From: Hanstruepera ponticola
Lineage (GTDB): Bacteria; Bacteroidota; Bacteroidia; Flavobacteriales; Flavobacteriaceae
Direction of reading: 5' to 3'
Assembly: GCF_012931685.1 (NCBI RefSeq)
Contig: NZ_JABANC010000001.1
Coordinates: 186,001 to 250,000, forward strand
DNA length: 64,000 bases
Shown: positions 17,617-27,176 of the stretch, in pieces
How the letters are laid out: each line of letters starts with the position of its first letter
Numbering within the stretch: position 1 is the first letter of the stretch
Notes under the pieces: model-generated
What the model was told of the DNA's origin: nothing
The model's database searches: none
Seen by the model: the letters and a program-made list of their open reading frames with translations, nothing else
Translations under genes and position numbers: made by a program

Positions 17617-18639
17617 TTATAAATTTCTAATCTGTTTTTCCCATAACCAGGCAGACTTCATGGCATCATCTAAAGTAGATTGCGCTTTCCAACCTAGCAC
17701 ATTATTTGCTTTGGCTGTATTGGCATAAGCTTGGATTACATCACCTTCACGTCTAGGTGCTATTTTATAGTTTAGAGCTAATCTAGAAACGCGCTCAAAA
17801 GACTGTATAACTTCTAAAACCGAACTACCAACGCCTGTTCCCACATTAAACGTTTCGTAATTGGCTTCATTCTTATCTGATAGTAATCGTTGTAAGGCAA
17901 CTACATGTGCTTTTGCCAAATCGACTACATGAATATAATCACGAATACAAGTACCATCTGCTGTAGGATAATCATCTCCAAAAACAGAAAGACAATCACG
18001 TAAGCCAGCAGCTGTTTGCGTAATAAAAGGTACTAGATTTTGAGGCACGCCAATTGGTAATTCACCTATTTTGGCCGTTGGATGGGCTCCAATAGGGTTA
18101 AAATAACGCAATGAAATGGCTTTTAGATTAGGCACTACTTTGCAGGTATCTTGAATGATTTCCTCTCCTATTTGCTTGGTATTTCCATAGGGAGATTCGG
18201 CGGATTTTACGGGAGCATTTTCAGTAATGGGCATCACATCGGCCTGACCATAAACCGTACATGAAGAACTAAATATGAAATTAGACGCTGGCAAAACACT
18301 TAATTCTTGCAGTACATAAACCAGTGTGTTTAGATTATTTTCATAATACTTCAATGGATTTTGTACAGATTCGCCAACAGCTTTGCTTGCCGCAAAGTGA
18401 ATAACACCCTTAATATCTTGATGATTTTTAAAGAAACCTTGAACTTTTTGTTTATCCTTTAAATCCAGTATCTCAAAAACAGGAGATTTCCCCGTAATTG
18501 AGGTAATACCGCTTAAAACATCTATTGAAGAATTCGATAGATCATCAATTACAACAACTTCAAAACCTTCATTTTGTAATTCAACAACGGTATGGGAGCC
18601 AATAAAACCTAATCCACCCGTAACAAGTATTTTATCCAT
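17617..18639 (-). CDS. galE: UDP-glucose 4-epimerase
   Basis: Interconverts UDP-glucose and UDP-galactose for surface polysaccharide. 340 residues, the family length. NAD-binding G-G-L-G-F-I-G-S-H-T at the N-terminus, S-S-S-C-T-V-Y-G, catalytic Y-G-N-T-K, R-Y-F-N-P-I-G-A-H and the C-terminal R-R-E-G-D-V. The ATG at 18639 overlaps the last 8 bases of the upstream aminotransferase gene (ATGGATAA); the codon before it is TTG. The overlap implies coupled expression with the aminotransferase. Confidence 0.95.
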   Translation of the reverse strand: MDKILVTGGLGFIGSHTVVELQNEGFEVVVIDDLSNSSIDVLSGITSITGKSPVFEILDLKDKQKVQGFFKNHQDIKGVIHFAASKAVGESVQNPLKYYENNLNTLVYVLQELSVLPASNFIFSSSCTVYGQADVMPITENAPVKSAESPYGNTKQIGEEIIQDTCKVVPNLKAISLRYFNPIGAHPTAKIGELPIGVPQNLVPFITQTAAGLRDCLSVFGDDYPTADGTCIRDYIHVVDLAKAHVVALQRLLSDKNEANYETFNVGTGVGSSVLEVIQSFERVSRLALNYKIAPRREGDVIQAYANTAKANNVLGWKAQSTLDDAMKSAWLWEKQIRNL

Positions 18640-19789
18640 CAATAAATTCTAAAACTTTAGTCGTAATAAAGGCAATTTGTTCATCATCTAATTCAGTATG
18701 CATAGGTAATGAAATGACCTCTTTTACCAATTGATTAGTAACCGTGAAATCGGCTTCATTGTAACGATCATCTTGATAGGCTTTTTGCTTATGCAATGGT
18801 ATTGGATAATATACACCACATGGAATATCATTGGCATTTAAATACTTCACCAAACCATCGCGATCAACACCATTCAATTTTAAAGTGTACTGATGAAATA
18901 CATGACAATCACAAGTATCACAATTACCTGAACAGCCATTACTTTTTCTAAATGGTATTTCAATTTTTGAATGATTTTTAAACGCAGCGTCATATTTTGA
19001 AGCGGCTGCTTGCCGTGCTTTGTTATACGCATCCAAATGAGGTAGCTTCGCATCCAAAACCGCTGCTTGAATGGAATCTAAGCGTGAATTCACACCAACC
19101 ACATCGTGATGGTACCGTTCATACATCCCATGATTTACAATACCTCTAATAACATGGGCCAATTCATCATCATTGGTAAAAATAGCACCACCATCTCCAT
19201 AACATCCTAAATTTTTTGAAGGAAAAAACGATGTCGAAGCAACATGGCCAATAGTTCCCGTCTTGGCTTTGTTACCGTTACTATACGTATAATCTGAACC
19301 TATACCTTGTGCATTATCCTCAATAACATATAAATTATGCTCTTGGGCTATATTCATGATTGCTTCCATGTCTGCAGCTTGACCAAATAAGTGCACAGGT
19401 ACAATGGCTTTTGTTTTTGGTGTAATCGCTTTTTTTATGGCTTCGACACTAATATTGAAATCGTCTGGGTTTACATCAACCAAAACTGGAGTTAATTGCA
19501 GTAAGGCAATAACCTCAACAGTGGCCGCAAAAGTAAAATCAGCTGTGATAACTTCGTCACCTGGTTTTAAATCTAAACCCATCATGGCTATTTGAAGCGC
19601 ATCAGTACCATTGGCACAAGGAATGACATGTTTAACACCTAAATAGTTTTCAAGATTTTTTTGAAACTCATGAACCTTTGGTCCATTGATAAATGCTGTA
19701 GTTTCTATAACTTCCTGAATGGCAGGATTAACAACATCTTTTATACCGGAATATTGACCTTTGAGGTCAACCATTTGAATTTTTCTCAT
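18632..19789 (-). CDS. DegT/DnrJ/EryC1/StrS-family PLP aminotransferase
   Basis: 385 residues. It transfers an amino group to a nucleotide-linked keto sugar for surface glycan. The PLP lysine is Lys192 in F-F-P-S-K-N-L-G-C-Y-G-D-G-G-A; the cofactor Asp is in V-I-E-D-N-A-Q. Near residues 286-295 is an unusual cysteine cluster (C286, C290, C293, C295) that is not part of the PLP fold core. The gene overlaps galE by 8 bp, which supports a nucleotide-sugar role. Start ATG-19789 is used; Met6 is an alternative. Confidence 0.9.
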   Translation of the reverse strand: MRKIQMVDLKGQYSGIKDVVNPAIQEVIETTAFINGPKVHEFQKNLENYLGVKHVIPCANGTDALQIAMMGLDLKPGDEVITADFTFAATVEVIALLQLTPVLVDVNPDDFNISVEAIKKAITPKTKAIVPVHLFGQAADMEAIMNIAQEHNLYVIEDNAQGIGSDYTYSNGNKAKTGTIGHVASTSFFPSKNLGCYGDGGAIFTNDDELAHVIRGIVNHGMYERYHHDVVGVNSRLDSIQAAVLDAKLPHLDAYNKARQAAASKYDAAFKNHSKIEIPFRKSNGCSGNCDTCDCHVFHQYTLKLNGVDRDGLVKYLNANDIPCGVYYPIPLHKQKAYQDDRYNEADFTVTNQLVKEVISLPMHTELDDEQIAFITTKVLEFIDG

Positions 19790-19795
19790 ACGTTA

Positions 19796-19826
19796 CGAAA
19801 TTACGAAATTCACGGTTGCCAACCAA
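19796..19826 (-). promoter_or_regulatory. Promoter for the aminotransferase-galE transcript
   Basis: Read on the minus strand: TTG (19826-19824), 20-nt spacer, TAATTTCG (19803-19796). The -7 box ends 6 nt before the ATG at 19789, implying a very short or absent leader. Confidence 0.45.
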
Positions 19827-19876
19827 TGAAAGATAGTTGATAAATATCAATTTTATAAAGAAAATATTTTAAAGAA

Positions 19877-21136
19877 ATGTATTTTAGCAACAAAGTACAG
19901 AATTTGAATATCATTTATAACATTGCTATTGGTTTAACAGAACGTCTATTGAAGTTCATTGCTTTATTCAATCAAAAAATTAAATTTGGAGTCGAAGGTC
20001 GTTCACAAACTTTTTCAACTTTAAGAAATACGATCCAAGCCACTGACAAGTGTATTTGGTTTCACTGTGCCTCATTAGGTGAATACGAACAAGGTCTTCC
20101 CGTTTTTAAAGAAATAAAAAAACTTTATAAAAGCCATAAAATCATTCTGACGTTTTTTTCACCTTCAGGTTATGAAATTCGTAAAAACACAGAAATAGCT
20201 GATGCTGTCTTGTACTTGCCAATTGACACTAAACAAAATGCTAAACGTTTTGTGAATCACATAAATCCAGAACTTACTGTTTTTGTGAAGTATGATATTT
20301 GGCCTAACTATTTAAATGAACTAAAAAAAATAAAGGGGAGAGCCATTTTAATTTCAGCACTTTTCAGAAAAAATCAATCTTATTTTAAATGGTATGGACG
20401 TTTTATGCGTGACACCTTATTTGCCTTTGAACATATTTTCACGCAAGATGACAAATCAAAGAAATTATTGGAGACTATAGGTTATCACAATACATCTGTT
20501 TCTGGGGACACCAGATTTGATCGTGTTTATAGTCAGCTTGAACAAAACAATAGCTTGGATTTCGTTTCAGAATTTAAAGCTGAAAATCTCTGTTTTGTTG
20601 CAGGTAGCACTTGGCCAGAAGATGAGGATATACTTGTAGATCATATAAATACTTCAACTGATAAAACCAAGTTCATTATTGCGCCTCACAATATAAAATC
20701 AGCTCAAATTCAAAAACTAAAGCAAAGCATTAAGAAGAAAGCCATCCTGTTTTCAGAAAAAGAAGGAGCTTTACTGCACGATTTTCAAGTATTAATTGTT
20801 GACACCATTGGCTTGCTTTCTAAAATATACTTTTATGCTGATATAGCTTATGTTGGTGGCGCAATTGGTACAACTGGTTTGCATAACATTTTGGAACCTG
20901 CTGTTTTTGGCGTACCCATTATAATTGGTTATAATCATAAAAAATTTCCAGAAGCCACTCGAATGATAAAAAATGCTGGTGTTTTAGAAATAAAAGATGT
21001 GGAAGGATTTCAATTGATTATGAGCAAATTATACGAAGACAAGACGTTTTTAAGCGCGCTTGGCGAAAAAAATTCAGATTTTATAAAAAAAAATACAGGA
21101 GCCGTAGTCCAAATCATGGACTACCTACGTATATAG
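19877..21136 (+). CDS. waaA: 3-deoxy-D-manno-octulosonic acid (Kdo) transferase
   Basis: Adds Kdo from CMP-Kdo to lipid A precursor at the cytoplasmic face of the inner membrane. 419 residues. Signs are an N-terminal membrane-associating helix (about 10-30), F-H-C-A-S-L-G-E-Y-E-Q-G with the catalytic Glu region, K-Y-D-I-W-P-N-Y, V-S-G-D-T-R-F-D-R, A-G-S-T-W-P-E-D-E and the CMP-binding Y-V-G-G-A-I-G-T-T-G-L-H-N-I-L-E-P-A. It is divergent from the aminotransferase and apparently monocistronic. The start is plausible, although homologues often begin nearer the Y-N-I segment. Confidence 0.95.
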   Translation: MYFSNKVQNLNIIYNIAIGLTERLLKFIALFNQKIKFGVEGRSQTFSTLRNTIQATDKCIWFHCASLGEYEQGLPVFKEIKKLYKSHKIILTFFSPSGYEIRKNTEIADAVLYLPIDTKQNAKRFVNHINPELTVFVKYDIWPNYLNELKKIKGRAILISALFRKNQSYFKWYGRFMRDTLFAFEHIFTQDDKSKKLLETIGYHNTSVSGDTRFDRVYSQLEQNNSLDFVSEFKAENLCFVAGSTWPEDEDILVDHINTSTDKTKFIIAPHNIKSAQIQKLKQSIKKKAILFSEKEGALLHDFQVLIVDTIGLLSKIYFYADIAYVGGAIGTTGLHNILEPAVFGVPIIIGYNHKKFPEATRMIKNAGVLEIKDVEGFQLIMSKLYEDKTFLSALGEKNSDFIKKNTGAVVQIMDYLRI

Positions 21137-21245
21137 TCCTGAAAGTGTCGTTGATAACAATGTTAAAAAATGTTAATTATTTTATTTAACATTCAAAATT
21201 AGTTGTTAAATTCGCACTATTAATTAACACTAAAACTTTAAACTA

Positions 21246-21578
21246 ATGAAAAAATTATTATTAAGTGTTGCTTTCTTATTGGCATTGAGTATTTCTTTAA
21301 CATCTTGTAGAGATGAGAAAAAAGCTGATTCAGCTGAAGACGCTATAGAAAATGCTGCTGATGCTACTGAAGACGCTATGGAAGACGCTGCTGACGACGC
21401 AGAAGGTGCTATGGAAGAAGCAGGAGAAGCAATTGACAATGCTGCTGAAGATGTAGAAGACGCTGTAAATAATGCAGTTGATGAAACTGGTGAAGCTCTT
21501 GATGATGCAGCTGACGCTGTTGAAGGTGCTGCCAATGATGTTAAAGACAAAGTTGAAGACGCAACTGATGACAATTAA
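21246..21578 (+). CDS. Acidic, alanine/aspartate-rich repeat lipoprotein
   Basis: 110 residues. A lipoprotein signal ends in S-L-T-S-C (Cys22). The mature 88 residues are almost only A, D, E, N, V and G, arranged in irregular 7- or 11-residue units of the type A-x-D-A-x-E-x-A-(A/V)-D that would form one long, very acidic amphipathic helix with no cysteine or aromatic residue. It resembles LEA- or apolipoprotein-like sequences in composition. It may act as a spacer or cation-binding envelope protein, but this is inference. It has its own terminator and no operon partners. Confidence 0.75.
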   Translation: MKKLLLSVAFLLALSISLTSCRDEKKADSAEDAIENAADATEDAMEDAADDAEGAMEEAGEAIDNAAEDVEDAVNNAVDETGEALDDAADAVEGAANDVKDKVEDATDDN

Positions 21579-21600
21579 TTAGTTTACCAACTAATTATAA

Positions 21601-21630
21601 AAAAGTGCTCACCAAATGAGCACTTTTTTT
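21601..21630 (+). terminator. Rho-independent terminator after acidic lipoprotein gene
   Basis: AAAGTGCTCA (21602-21611) pairs with TGAGCACTTT (21617-21626) around a 5-nt loop; the T-run reaches 21630. Confidence 0.9.
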
Positions 21631-21697
21631 ATGCATAAAGGTTATGTTTTCACAAAATACTTAATAAGTTATAGATATTTTATAATTTGTTTAGACC

Positions 21698-22921
21698 ATG
21701 AGAAGTTATCCTCTTCGCACTATTTTACTCCTATGCCTGGCAATTTTCATAGTAGATTGCATAGCTTTTTATTGGCTACAACCTATTACAAGTTTATTAT
21801 CTAGTTCTGTTTTAAGTTATATCATCAATATTTTATTTTGGTTTTTCTCTATTGGACTTATAACAGCTATTATTATCTTAAAAGTTAAACTAGATGGCAT
21901 TCAACCTAGAAGAAAACAATTGTTAATATCCTCACTTTATGGTTTAACAATATCCTCTTTTATCCCTAAAATTATATTTGTAATCATTATTTCTGTTTTC
22001 TTTTTTGGAAACCATATGATTTCAAACAAGGAGTCTTTACTAATTATACCACTTATAGGTCTTTTTTCTGGATTCTTGCCTTTTTTTGTTATTGCCTATG
22101 GAATTTTCAAGGCAGCTTACCGCTTTAAAATCCATCACCTAGAATTGCCATTTGATAATCTTCCAGCGGCTTTTAATGGTTTAAAAATTGTTCAAATTTC
22201 TGATTTACATTTAGGAAGTTTTAATCATCGTTTCAAAATATTAAAACGTGCATTTAAACTAATTAATGAGCTAAATCCTGACATCATATGCTTTACTGGT
22301 GATTTGGTAAACAACTATGCCTGGGAATTACGTGGCTGGAGTAGAGTATTTAGAATATTGCAAGCAAAAATAGGCATGTATGCTGTTTTGGGAAATCATG
22401 ATTATGGTGACTATAGCAAATGGCAATCAGAAGAAGAAAAAGAGAAAAATTTCAATCGGATAAAAAGTTTTTTAACAGAAAATGGTTTTAATCTATTACT
22501 CAACGAATCAAATTTGATTAAGATAGACCAAGACAAAATAGCCATTGTAGGTGTTGAAAATTGGGGGAACCCACCATTTAAGCAATATGGCGACTTGAAC
22601 AAAGCCTTAAAACATGTTGAGAATAAAGACTTTAAAATCTTACTTTCTCATGACCCATCACATTGGAGTCAAGAGGTTATAACCCAAACAAACATAGCAT
22701 TAACCCTTTCAGGGCACACACATGGGATGCAAGCAGGCATTCAATTAAAAAAGAAACAATGGAGTCCTATTAAATACAAGTACAAACATTGGGCTGGCTT
22801 GTATGAGTATGACAAGCAATTTCTGTATGTAAATCGTGGTTTGGGCTGGATGGGTTTTCCTGGCAGATTAGGTATGCGACCTGAAATAACCTGTATTACT
22901 CTTAAAAGTGATGAAGGTTAA
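21698..22921 (+). CDS. Membrane metallophosphoesterase (calcineurin-like)
   Basis: 407 residues. Four or so TM helices lie in residues 5-140. A calcineurin-like phosphoesterase domain follows: V-Q-I-S-D-L-H-L-G (metal-binding D-x-H), F-T-G-D-L-V-N-N, V-L-G-N-H-D-Y-G-D, L-L-S-H-D-P-S-H-W and L-S-G-H-T-H-G-M. This layout is like YkuE/YpbG-type enzymes, some of which act on lipid-linked pyrophosphates (UDP-diacylglucosamine or similar), but the substrate here is unknown. A terminator follows and then two tRNA genes. Confidence 0.88.
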   Translation: MRSYPLRTILLLCLAIFIVDCIAFYWLQPITSLLSSSVLSYIINILFWFFSIGLITAIIILKVKLDGIQPRRKQLLISSLYGLTISSFIPKIIFVIIISVFFFGNHMISNKESLLIIPLIGLFSGFLPFFVIAYGIFKAAYRFKIHHLELPFDNLPAAFNGLKIVQISDLHLGSFNHRFKILKRAFKLINELNPDIICFTGDLVNNYAWELRGWSRVFRILQAKIGMYAVLGNHDYGDYSKWQSEEEKEKNFNRIKSFLTENGFNLLLNESNLIKIDQDKIAIVGVENWGNPPFKQYGDLNKALKHVENKDFKILLSHDPSHWSQEVITQTNIALTLSGHTHGMQAGIQLKKKQWSPIKYKYKHWAGLYEYDKQFLYVNRGLGWMGFPGRLGMRPEITCITLKSDEG

Positions 22922-22927
22922 AAAAAT

Positions 22928-22959
22928 AAAAGCCTCTATCAAAAAAGATAAAGGCTTTT
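22928..22959 (+). terminator. Rho-independent terminator after the metallophosphoesterase gene
   Basis: AAAAGCCTCTATC (22928-22940) pairs with GATAAAGGCTTTT (22947-22959), 12 of 13 positions matched, loop of six A. It also faces the 3' end of the minus-strand tRNA-Leu and may serve both strands. Confidence 0.85.
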
Positions 22960-22960
22960 G

Positions 22961-23045
22961 TACTGAAGGCGGGACTTGAACCCGCACGGCCATAATGGCC
23001 ATTGGATTTTAAGTCCAACGTGTCTACCAATTCCACCACTTCAGC
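22961..23045 (-). tRNA. tRNA-Leu (anticodon TAA)
   Basis: 85-nt class II tRNA on the minus strand. Acceptor GCTGAAG pairs with CTTCAGT, discriminator A. The D arm has GGTGGAATTGGTAGACAC, the anticodon loop is CTTAAAA, the variable arm is TGGCC-ATTAT-GGCCG, and the T arm is GCGGG-TTCAAGT-CCCGC. CCA is not encoded. Confidence 0.97.
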
Positions 23046-23098
23046 TTAGTTCGACATGCTCAGCACATCGCTTGGTATATTTTCAAGAAAGTTTTCAG

Positions 23099-23170
23099 AG
23101 CGAAAGACGGGATTTGAACCCGCGACCCTCACCTTGGCAAGGTGATGCTCTACCCCTGAGCTACTTTCGC
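23099..23170 (-). tRNA. tRNA-Gly (anticodon GCC)
   Basis: 72-nt tRNA on the minus strand. Acceptor GCGAAAG pairs with CTTTCGC, discriminator T, anticodon loop TTGCCAA in stem TCACC/GGTGA, and T arm GCGGG-TTCAAAT-CCCGT. CCA is not encoded. It lies 53 nt upstream of tRNA-Leu on the same strand, so they probably form one transcript; the spacer contains a diverged copy of a dispersed GCTTGTCGAA repeat. Confidence 0.97.
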
Positions 23171-23267
23171 AGTTTTTTAATGAACATACAACCTCTCGAT
23201 TGCGGATGCAAATTTAAAATATTTCTAGGAATTGCAAAGCCTTTTTAAAAAAATAATACAATTTATT

Positions 23268-25883
23268 TTAGGCGTGTTTTTTCTTAACCAACATGCGTTT
23301 TATTTCATTGAGTTTCATTAAAGCCTCAACTGGTGTTAGTGTATCAATATCAATATGTAAGATTTCTTCCTTGATATTTTCTAGTAAGGGATCATCTAAA
23401 TTAAAGAAGCTTAATTGTAAGTCATCATCTTTCAACGCTTTTACTTTATCGGTTAATTCCTCACTAGAATGCGATTTTTCCAACTTCTTTAATATTTTAT
23501 TGGCCCGATTAATAACCTGTTGTGGCATTCCAGCCATTTTAGCCACATGAATACCAAAACTATGCTCACTGCCACCTTGGACCAGTTTACGTAAAAAGAG
23601 TACGTTATCTTTTAATTCTTTTACCGAAACATTATAGTTTTTAATACGCTCAAATGTTTCTGTCATTTCGTTGAGCTCGTGATAATGCGTAGCAAACAAG
23701 GTTTTAGCTTTTGCAGGATGCTCATGCAAATATTCACTGATTGCCCATGCAATAGAGATTCCATCATAAGTACTTGTACCACGACCTATTTCATCAAGCA
23801 AAACTAAACTGCGTTTTGAAATATTATTTAATATGGAAGCGGTTTCATTCATTTCAACCATAAATGTCGATTCGCCCATAGATATATTATCGCTTGCTCC
23901 TACTCTCGTAAATATTTTATCAACTAAACCAATTCTAGCCGATTTAGCTGGCACGAAACTTCCGGTTTGTGCCAATAACACGATTAATGCCGTTTGACGA
24001 AGAATTGCAGATTTACCAGACATATTGGGTCCAGTAATCATTATCATTTGCTGCTTCTCTCTATCTAGATAGACATCATTCGCGATGTAGGCCTCACTAG
24101 GTGGTAATTGTTTTTCAATAACAGGATGACGCCCATCTTTAATATCTAAATCAAATGAATCGTCAATATTAGGATACACGTAATTATTATCGGTTGCTAA
24201 TTGGGCAAAACCGCATAAACAATCTAATTGCCCAATTAATAGAGCATTTTGTTGTACTGGTTTTATATACTGGGTCATCCAAAGAATGAGTTCTGCAAAC
24301 AACTGTTGCTCTATAGCCAAAATGCGCTCTTCTGCTCCCAGTATTTTGGCTTCATACTCTTTTAACTCTTCCGTAATATAGCGTTCAGCATTCACTAAAG
24401 TTTGCTTGCGAATCCATTCTTCTGGCACCTTGTCCTTATGCGTATTACGTACTTCAATGTAGTAACCAAACACATTATTAGATGCTATTTTAAGCGATGT
24501 AATTCCTGTACGTTTAGTTTCGCGTTCTAGCATTTGATCTAAATACGCTTTTCCAGTACTAGACAAGCCGCGTAACTCATCTAATTCAGATGAAAAACCT
24601 TTAGCAATAGTATCGCCTTTTAGCACATTAACCGGCGCATCTTCGTTTAAAGTTTCCTTAATTTTTTCGCGAAGCACATCACAGCTTTGAAGGGTATCGC
24701 CAATAATTTTTAAGGCTTCATTATCACTATTAGAGGCCAAAGCTTTAATGGGTACAATAGCTTCTAGAGAATTCTTAAGCTGTATAACTTCTCTTGGGCT
24801 GACTTTACTCGTGGCAATTTTGGAAATCAAGCGTTCTAAATCCCCAATGTGTTTGATATGGTTTTGAATCTTTTGATGAATGGATTTATGTTTACTCAAA
24901 AAATCAACTACCTCATGACGCTGTTTGATTTTTGTAATATCTTTTAACGGCAAAGCTAACCAACGCTTTAATAAACGCCCACCCATTGGCGAAATCGTTT
25001 TATCAATAACATTTAATAAGGTTACTGCATTATTATTGGTAGAATGGTACAATTCTAAATTTCGAATGGTGAATTTATCCATCCACACATAATCAACTTC
25101 GGCTATACGACTTATTGAGGTTATATGCTGCAATTTATTGTGTTGCGTTTCACCTAAATAATGCAAAATGGCACCAGATGCTATAATGCCTTCATATAAA
25201 TCTTCAATGCCAAAGCCTTTTAAAGTTTTAGTCTTAAAATGTTTAATAAGTGTTTCGTTGGCATAATCGGTTTGAAAAACCCAATCTTCCAAATAAAAGG
25301 TGTGAAAATCCTGACCAAAAACCTCATTAAAATGCATGCGTTTTTGTTTAGACACTAATACTTCGCTCGGATTAAAATTCTGAAGTAACTTATCAATATA
25401 TTCAGCATTGCCTTGAGCAGTCAAAAATTCGCCAGTTGAAATATCTAAAAATGAAATTCCAATAAAAGTTTTAGCAAAATAAACCGAACACAAAAAATTA
25501 TTAGATTTTGAATTGAGAACCTCATCATTCAATGCCACACCTGGCGTCACTAATTCAGTAACACCACGTTTTACTATAGTTTTAGTTTGCTTAGGATCTT
25601 CCAATTGATCACAAATAGCCACGCGCTCACCAGCTTTTACCAATTTAGGCAAATAGGTATTTAAGGAATGATGCGGAAATCCAGCCAACTCCGTTTCGCT
25701 CTCACTTCCTGCACCACGTTTGGTTAAAATAATATCTAGAATTTTAGCGGCACGCACGGCATCTTGACCAAAAGTTTCATAAAAATCGCCAACACGAAAC
25801 AACAATAAAGCATCAGGATATTTAGCTTTAATGGCGTTATATTGTTTCATTAACGGTGTTTCCTTCTTTCCTTTTTTAGCCAA
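23268..25883 (-). CDS. mutS: DNA mismatch repair protein MutS
   Basis: Recognises mismatches and small loops and starts repair together with MutL. 871 residues, full length. The mismatch-binding F-Y-E is at residues 34-36 (G-D-F-Y-E-T-F). The ATPase Walker A G-P-N-M-S-G-K-S is at 618-625, Walker B is in [11 protein letters not shown], and F-A-T-H-Y-H-E-L follows. The C-terminal HhH-like region and short tail are present. It is divergent from a SpoU-type methyltransferase gene. Confidence 0.98.
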   Translation of the reverse strand: MAKKGKKETPLMKQYNAIKAKYPDALLLFRVGDFYETFGQDAVRAAKILDIILTKRGAGSESETELAGFPHHSLNTYLPKLVKAGERVAICDQLEDPKQTKTIVKRGVTELVTPGVALNDEVLNSKSNNFLCSVYFAKTFIGISFLDISTGEFLTAQGNAEYIDKLLQNFNPSEVLVSKQKRMHFNEVFGQDFHTFYLEDWVFQTDYANETLIKHFKTKTLKGFGIEDLYEGIIASGAILHYLGETQHNKLQHITSISRIAEVDYVWMDKFTIRNLELYHSTNNNAVTLLNVIDKTISPMGGRLLKRWLALPLKDITKIKQRHEVVDFLSKHKSIHQKIQNHIKHIGDLERLISKIATSKVSPREVIQLKNSLEAIVPIKALASNSDNEALKIIGDTLQSCDVLREKIKETLNEDAPVNVLKGDTIAKGFSSELDELRGLSSTGKAYLDQMLERETKRTGITSLKIASNNVFGYYIEVRNTHKDKVPEEWIRKQTLVNAERYITEELKEYEAKILGAEERILAIEQQLFAELILWMTQYIKPVQQNALLIGQLDCLCGFAQLATDNNYVYPNIDDSFDLDIKDGRHPVIEKQLPPSEAYIANDVYLDREKQQMIMITGPNMSGKSAILRQTALIVLLAQTGSFVPAKSARIGLVDKIFTRVGASDNISMGESTFMVEMNETASILNNISKRSLVLLDEIGRGTSTYDGISIAWAISEYLHEHPAKAKTLFATHYHELNEMTETFERIKNYNVSVKELKDNVLFLRKLVQGGSEHSFGIHVAKMAGMPQQVINRANKILKKLEKSHSSEELTDKVKALKDDDLQLSFFNLDDPLLENIKEEILHIDIDTLTPVEALMKLNEIKRMLVKKKHA

Positions 25884-25905
25884 TGTTCAACTGATTTTTA
25901 TATAT

Positions 25906-25913
25906 TACTTTTG
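25906..25913 (+). promoter_or_regulatory. -7 element upstream of SpoU methyltransferase gene
   Basis: TACTTTTG matches TAnnTTTG; it would give a leader of about 90 nt. No TTG is present at the standard -33 spacing. Confidence 0.4.
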
Positions 25914-26005
25914 CATAAAATGTAGGATTGCTAAAGTACTTATTAATTTAAGTTTTTTAAAGCCTGAAACTTATAAGTTATCTACAATTATCACAAGAAA
26001 TTAAC

Positions 26006-26542
26006 ATGCGTAAATTAAAAAATAGCGAACTGGACCGATTGAGTGTTGACGAATTTAAAAACACGGATAAAACACCAATTATTATTGTTTTAGACAACAT
26101 TCGAAGTTTAAACAATATTGGATCAGTATTTAGAACAAGTGATGCCTTTTTAATAGAAAAAATATACCTCTGTGGTATAACCGCCAAACCACCGCACAAA
26201 GATATTCATAAAACAGCTTTAGGCAGCACAGATACGGTTGACTGGGAATATGTAGAAAACACTATGGATTTAGTTAAGCAATTACAAGAGGAAGGTATTC
26301 ACGTAGCATCAATTGAACAAGCTGATAATGCCACCATGCTAAATAATTTCAACCCAGAACCTAATAAAACATACGCATTGGTATTTGGTAACGAAGTCAA
26401 AGGCGTGCAACAAGACGTTGTTTCTGTCAGCGATGTTGTTTTAGAAATTCCACAATACGGCACCAAACATTCGTTGAATATTTCTGTAAGTTGTGGTGTT
26501 GTGATTTGGGATATTTTCAGTAAAATCCAAACCCTAACATAA
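26006..26542 (+). CDS. SpoU/TrmH-family RNA 2'-O-methyltransferase
   Basis: 178 residues, a single SPOUT domain without the N-terminal extension of TrmH or RlmB. Motif 1 is L-D-N-I-R-S-L-N-N-I-G-S-V-F-R-T-S-D-A-F, motif 2 is A-L-V-F-G-N-E-V-K-G-V, and motif 3 is I-P-Q-Y-G-T-K-H-S-L-N-I-S-V-S. It methylates a ribose 2'-OH in tRNA or rRNA using SAM; the exact site cannot be assigned. It is divergent from mutS. Confidence 0.9.
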   Translation: MRKLKNSELDRLSVDEFKNTDKTPIIIVLDNIRSLNNIGSVFRTSDAFLIEKIYLCGITAKPPHKDIHKTALGSTDTVDWEYVENTMDLVKQLQEEGIHVASIEQADNATMLNNFNPEPNKTYALVFGNEVKGVQQDVVSVSDVVLEIPQYGTKHSLNISVSCGVVIWDIFSKIQTLT

Positions 26543-26639
26543 AGCCCTCTGAATTCGATTGATTAAATTTTAATATATTTTTATTGTTTATCAATAAATA
26601 TTTATCGTTATTTGTCCTGTTATTTTAAATTGAGTTATT

Positions 26640-27173
26640 ATGAAAACAAATAATTTCGTATTCAACTTCTTAAAAATTGTTGCTTGGATCATTTTTGTAG
26701 GTTTATGCATTGAGGCAGGAGGCCTTATTGTAAACTTTATTTTTAGTCTTTTCAAACCTGAATTTGTGCAAAATCTGTATCAAAAGTTAGATTTAAGCCA
26801 AATGTATGACCGTAGTAAGTGGGCTTATTTTAGCATGTATAGTTTTATCTTAATCATATCCATTCTTAAGGCTATTTTATTTTATCAAGTCATTGTGTTG
26901 GTAACCAAAATTGACCTGTCAAAACCATTTAATCATTTTGTCTCTAAGAAGATTTCACTAATTAGTTACTACACCTTTTCAATTGGGTTGTTGAGTTATA
27001 TTGGGCTTCAGACTGCTAAAAACTTACAACACAAAGGGTATGATACCGAAATTCTAAATACGTTTTGGGCAGATAGCCAAGCCTTTATCTTGATGGCAGC
27101 TATAATTTATATTATTGCTGTTATTTTCAAAAAAGGCATAGACCTTCAAACTGAAAACGAACTAACCATTTAA
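26640..27173 (+). CDS. DUF2975 membrane protein
   Basis: 177 residues with four TM helices (about 10-35, 62-85, 100-122, 145-163) separated by short loops, matching DUF2975. Proteins of this family are nearly always next to a small Cro/CI-type HTH gene, as here, where the next start is 3 bases past the stop. Function unknown; the pairing suggests a membrane-linked regulator of its own promoter or of a local response, which is inference. Confidence 0.85.
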   Translation: MKTNNFVFNFLKIVAWIIFVGLCIEAGGLIVNFIFSLFKPEFVQNLYQKLDLSQMYDRSKWAYFSMYSFILIISILKAILFYQVIVLVTKIDLSKPFNHFVSKKISLISYYTFSIGLLSYIGLQTAKNLQHKGYDTEILNTFWADSQAFILMAAIIYIIAVIFKKGIDLQTENELTI

Positions 27174-27176
27174 GTT

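Noticed and set aside
21230-21574. Ser/Ala-rich minus-strand frame
   Set aside because: It is the antisense shadow of the acidic repeat lipoprotein gene, produced by its low-complexity composition.
21246-21578. Nucleotide repeats resembling a minisatellite or CRISPR
   Set aside because: The repeats are irregular, follow the codon frame of the lipoprotein and have no spacers; they reflect protein composition.
22976-23248. 90-codon plus-strand frame between the phosphoesterase and mutS genes
   Set aside because: It lies over the two minus-strand tRNA genes and translates their sequence.
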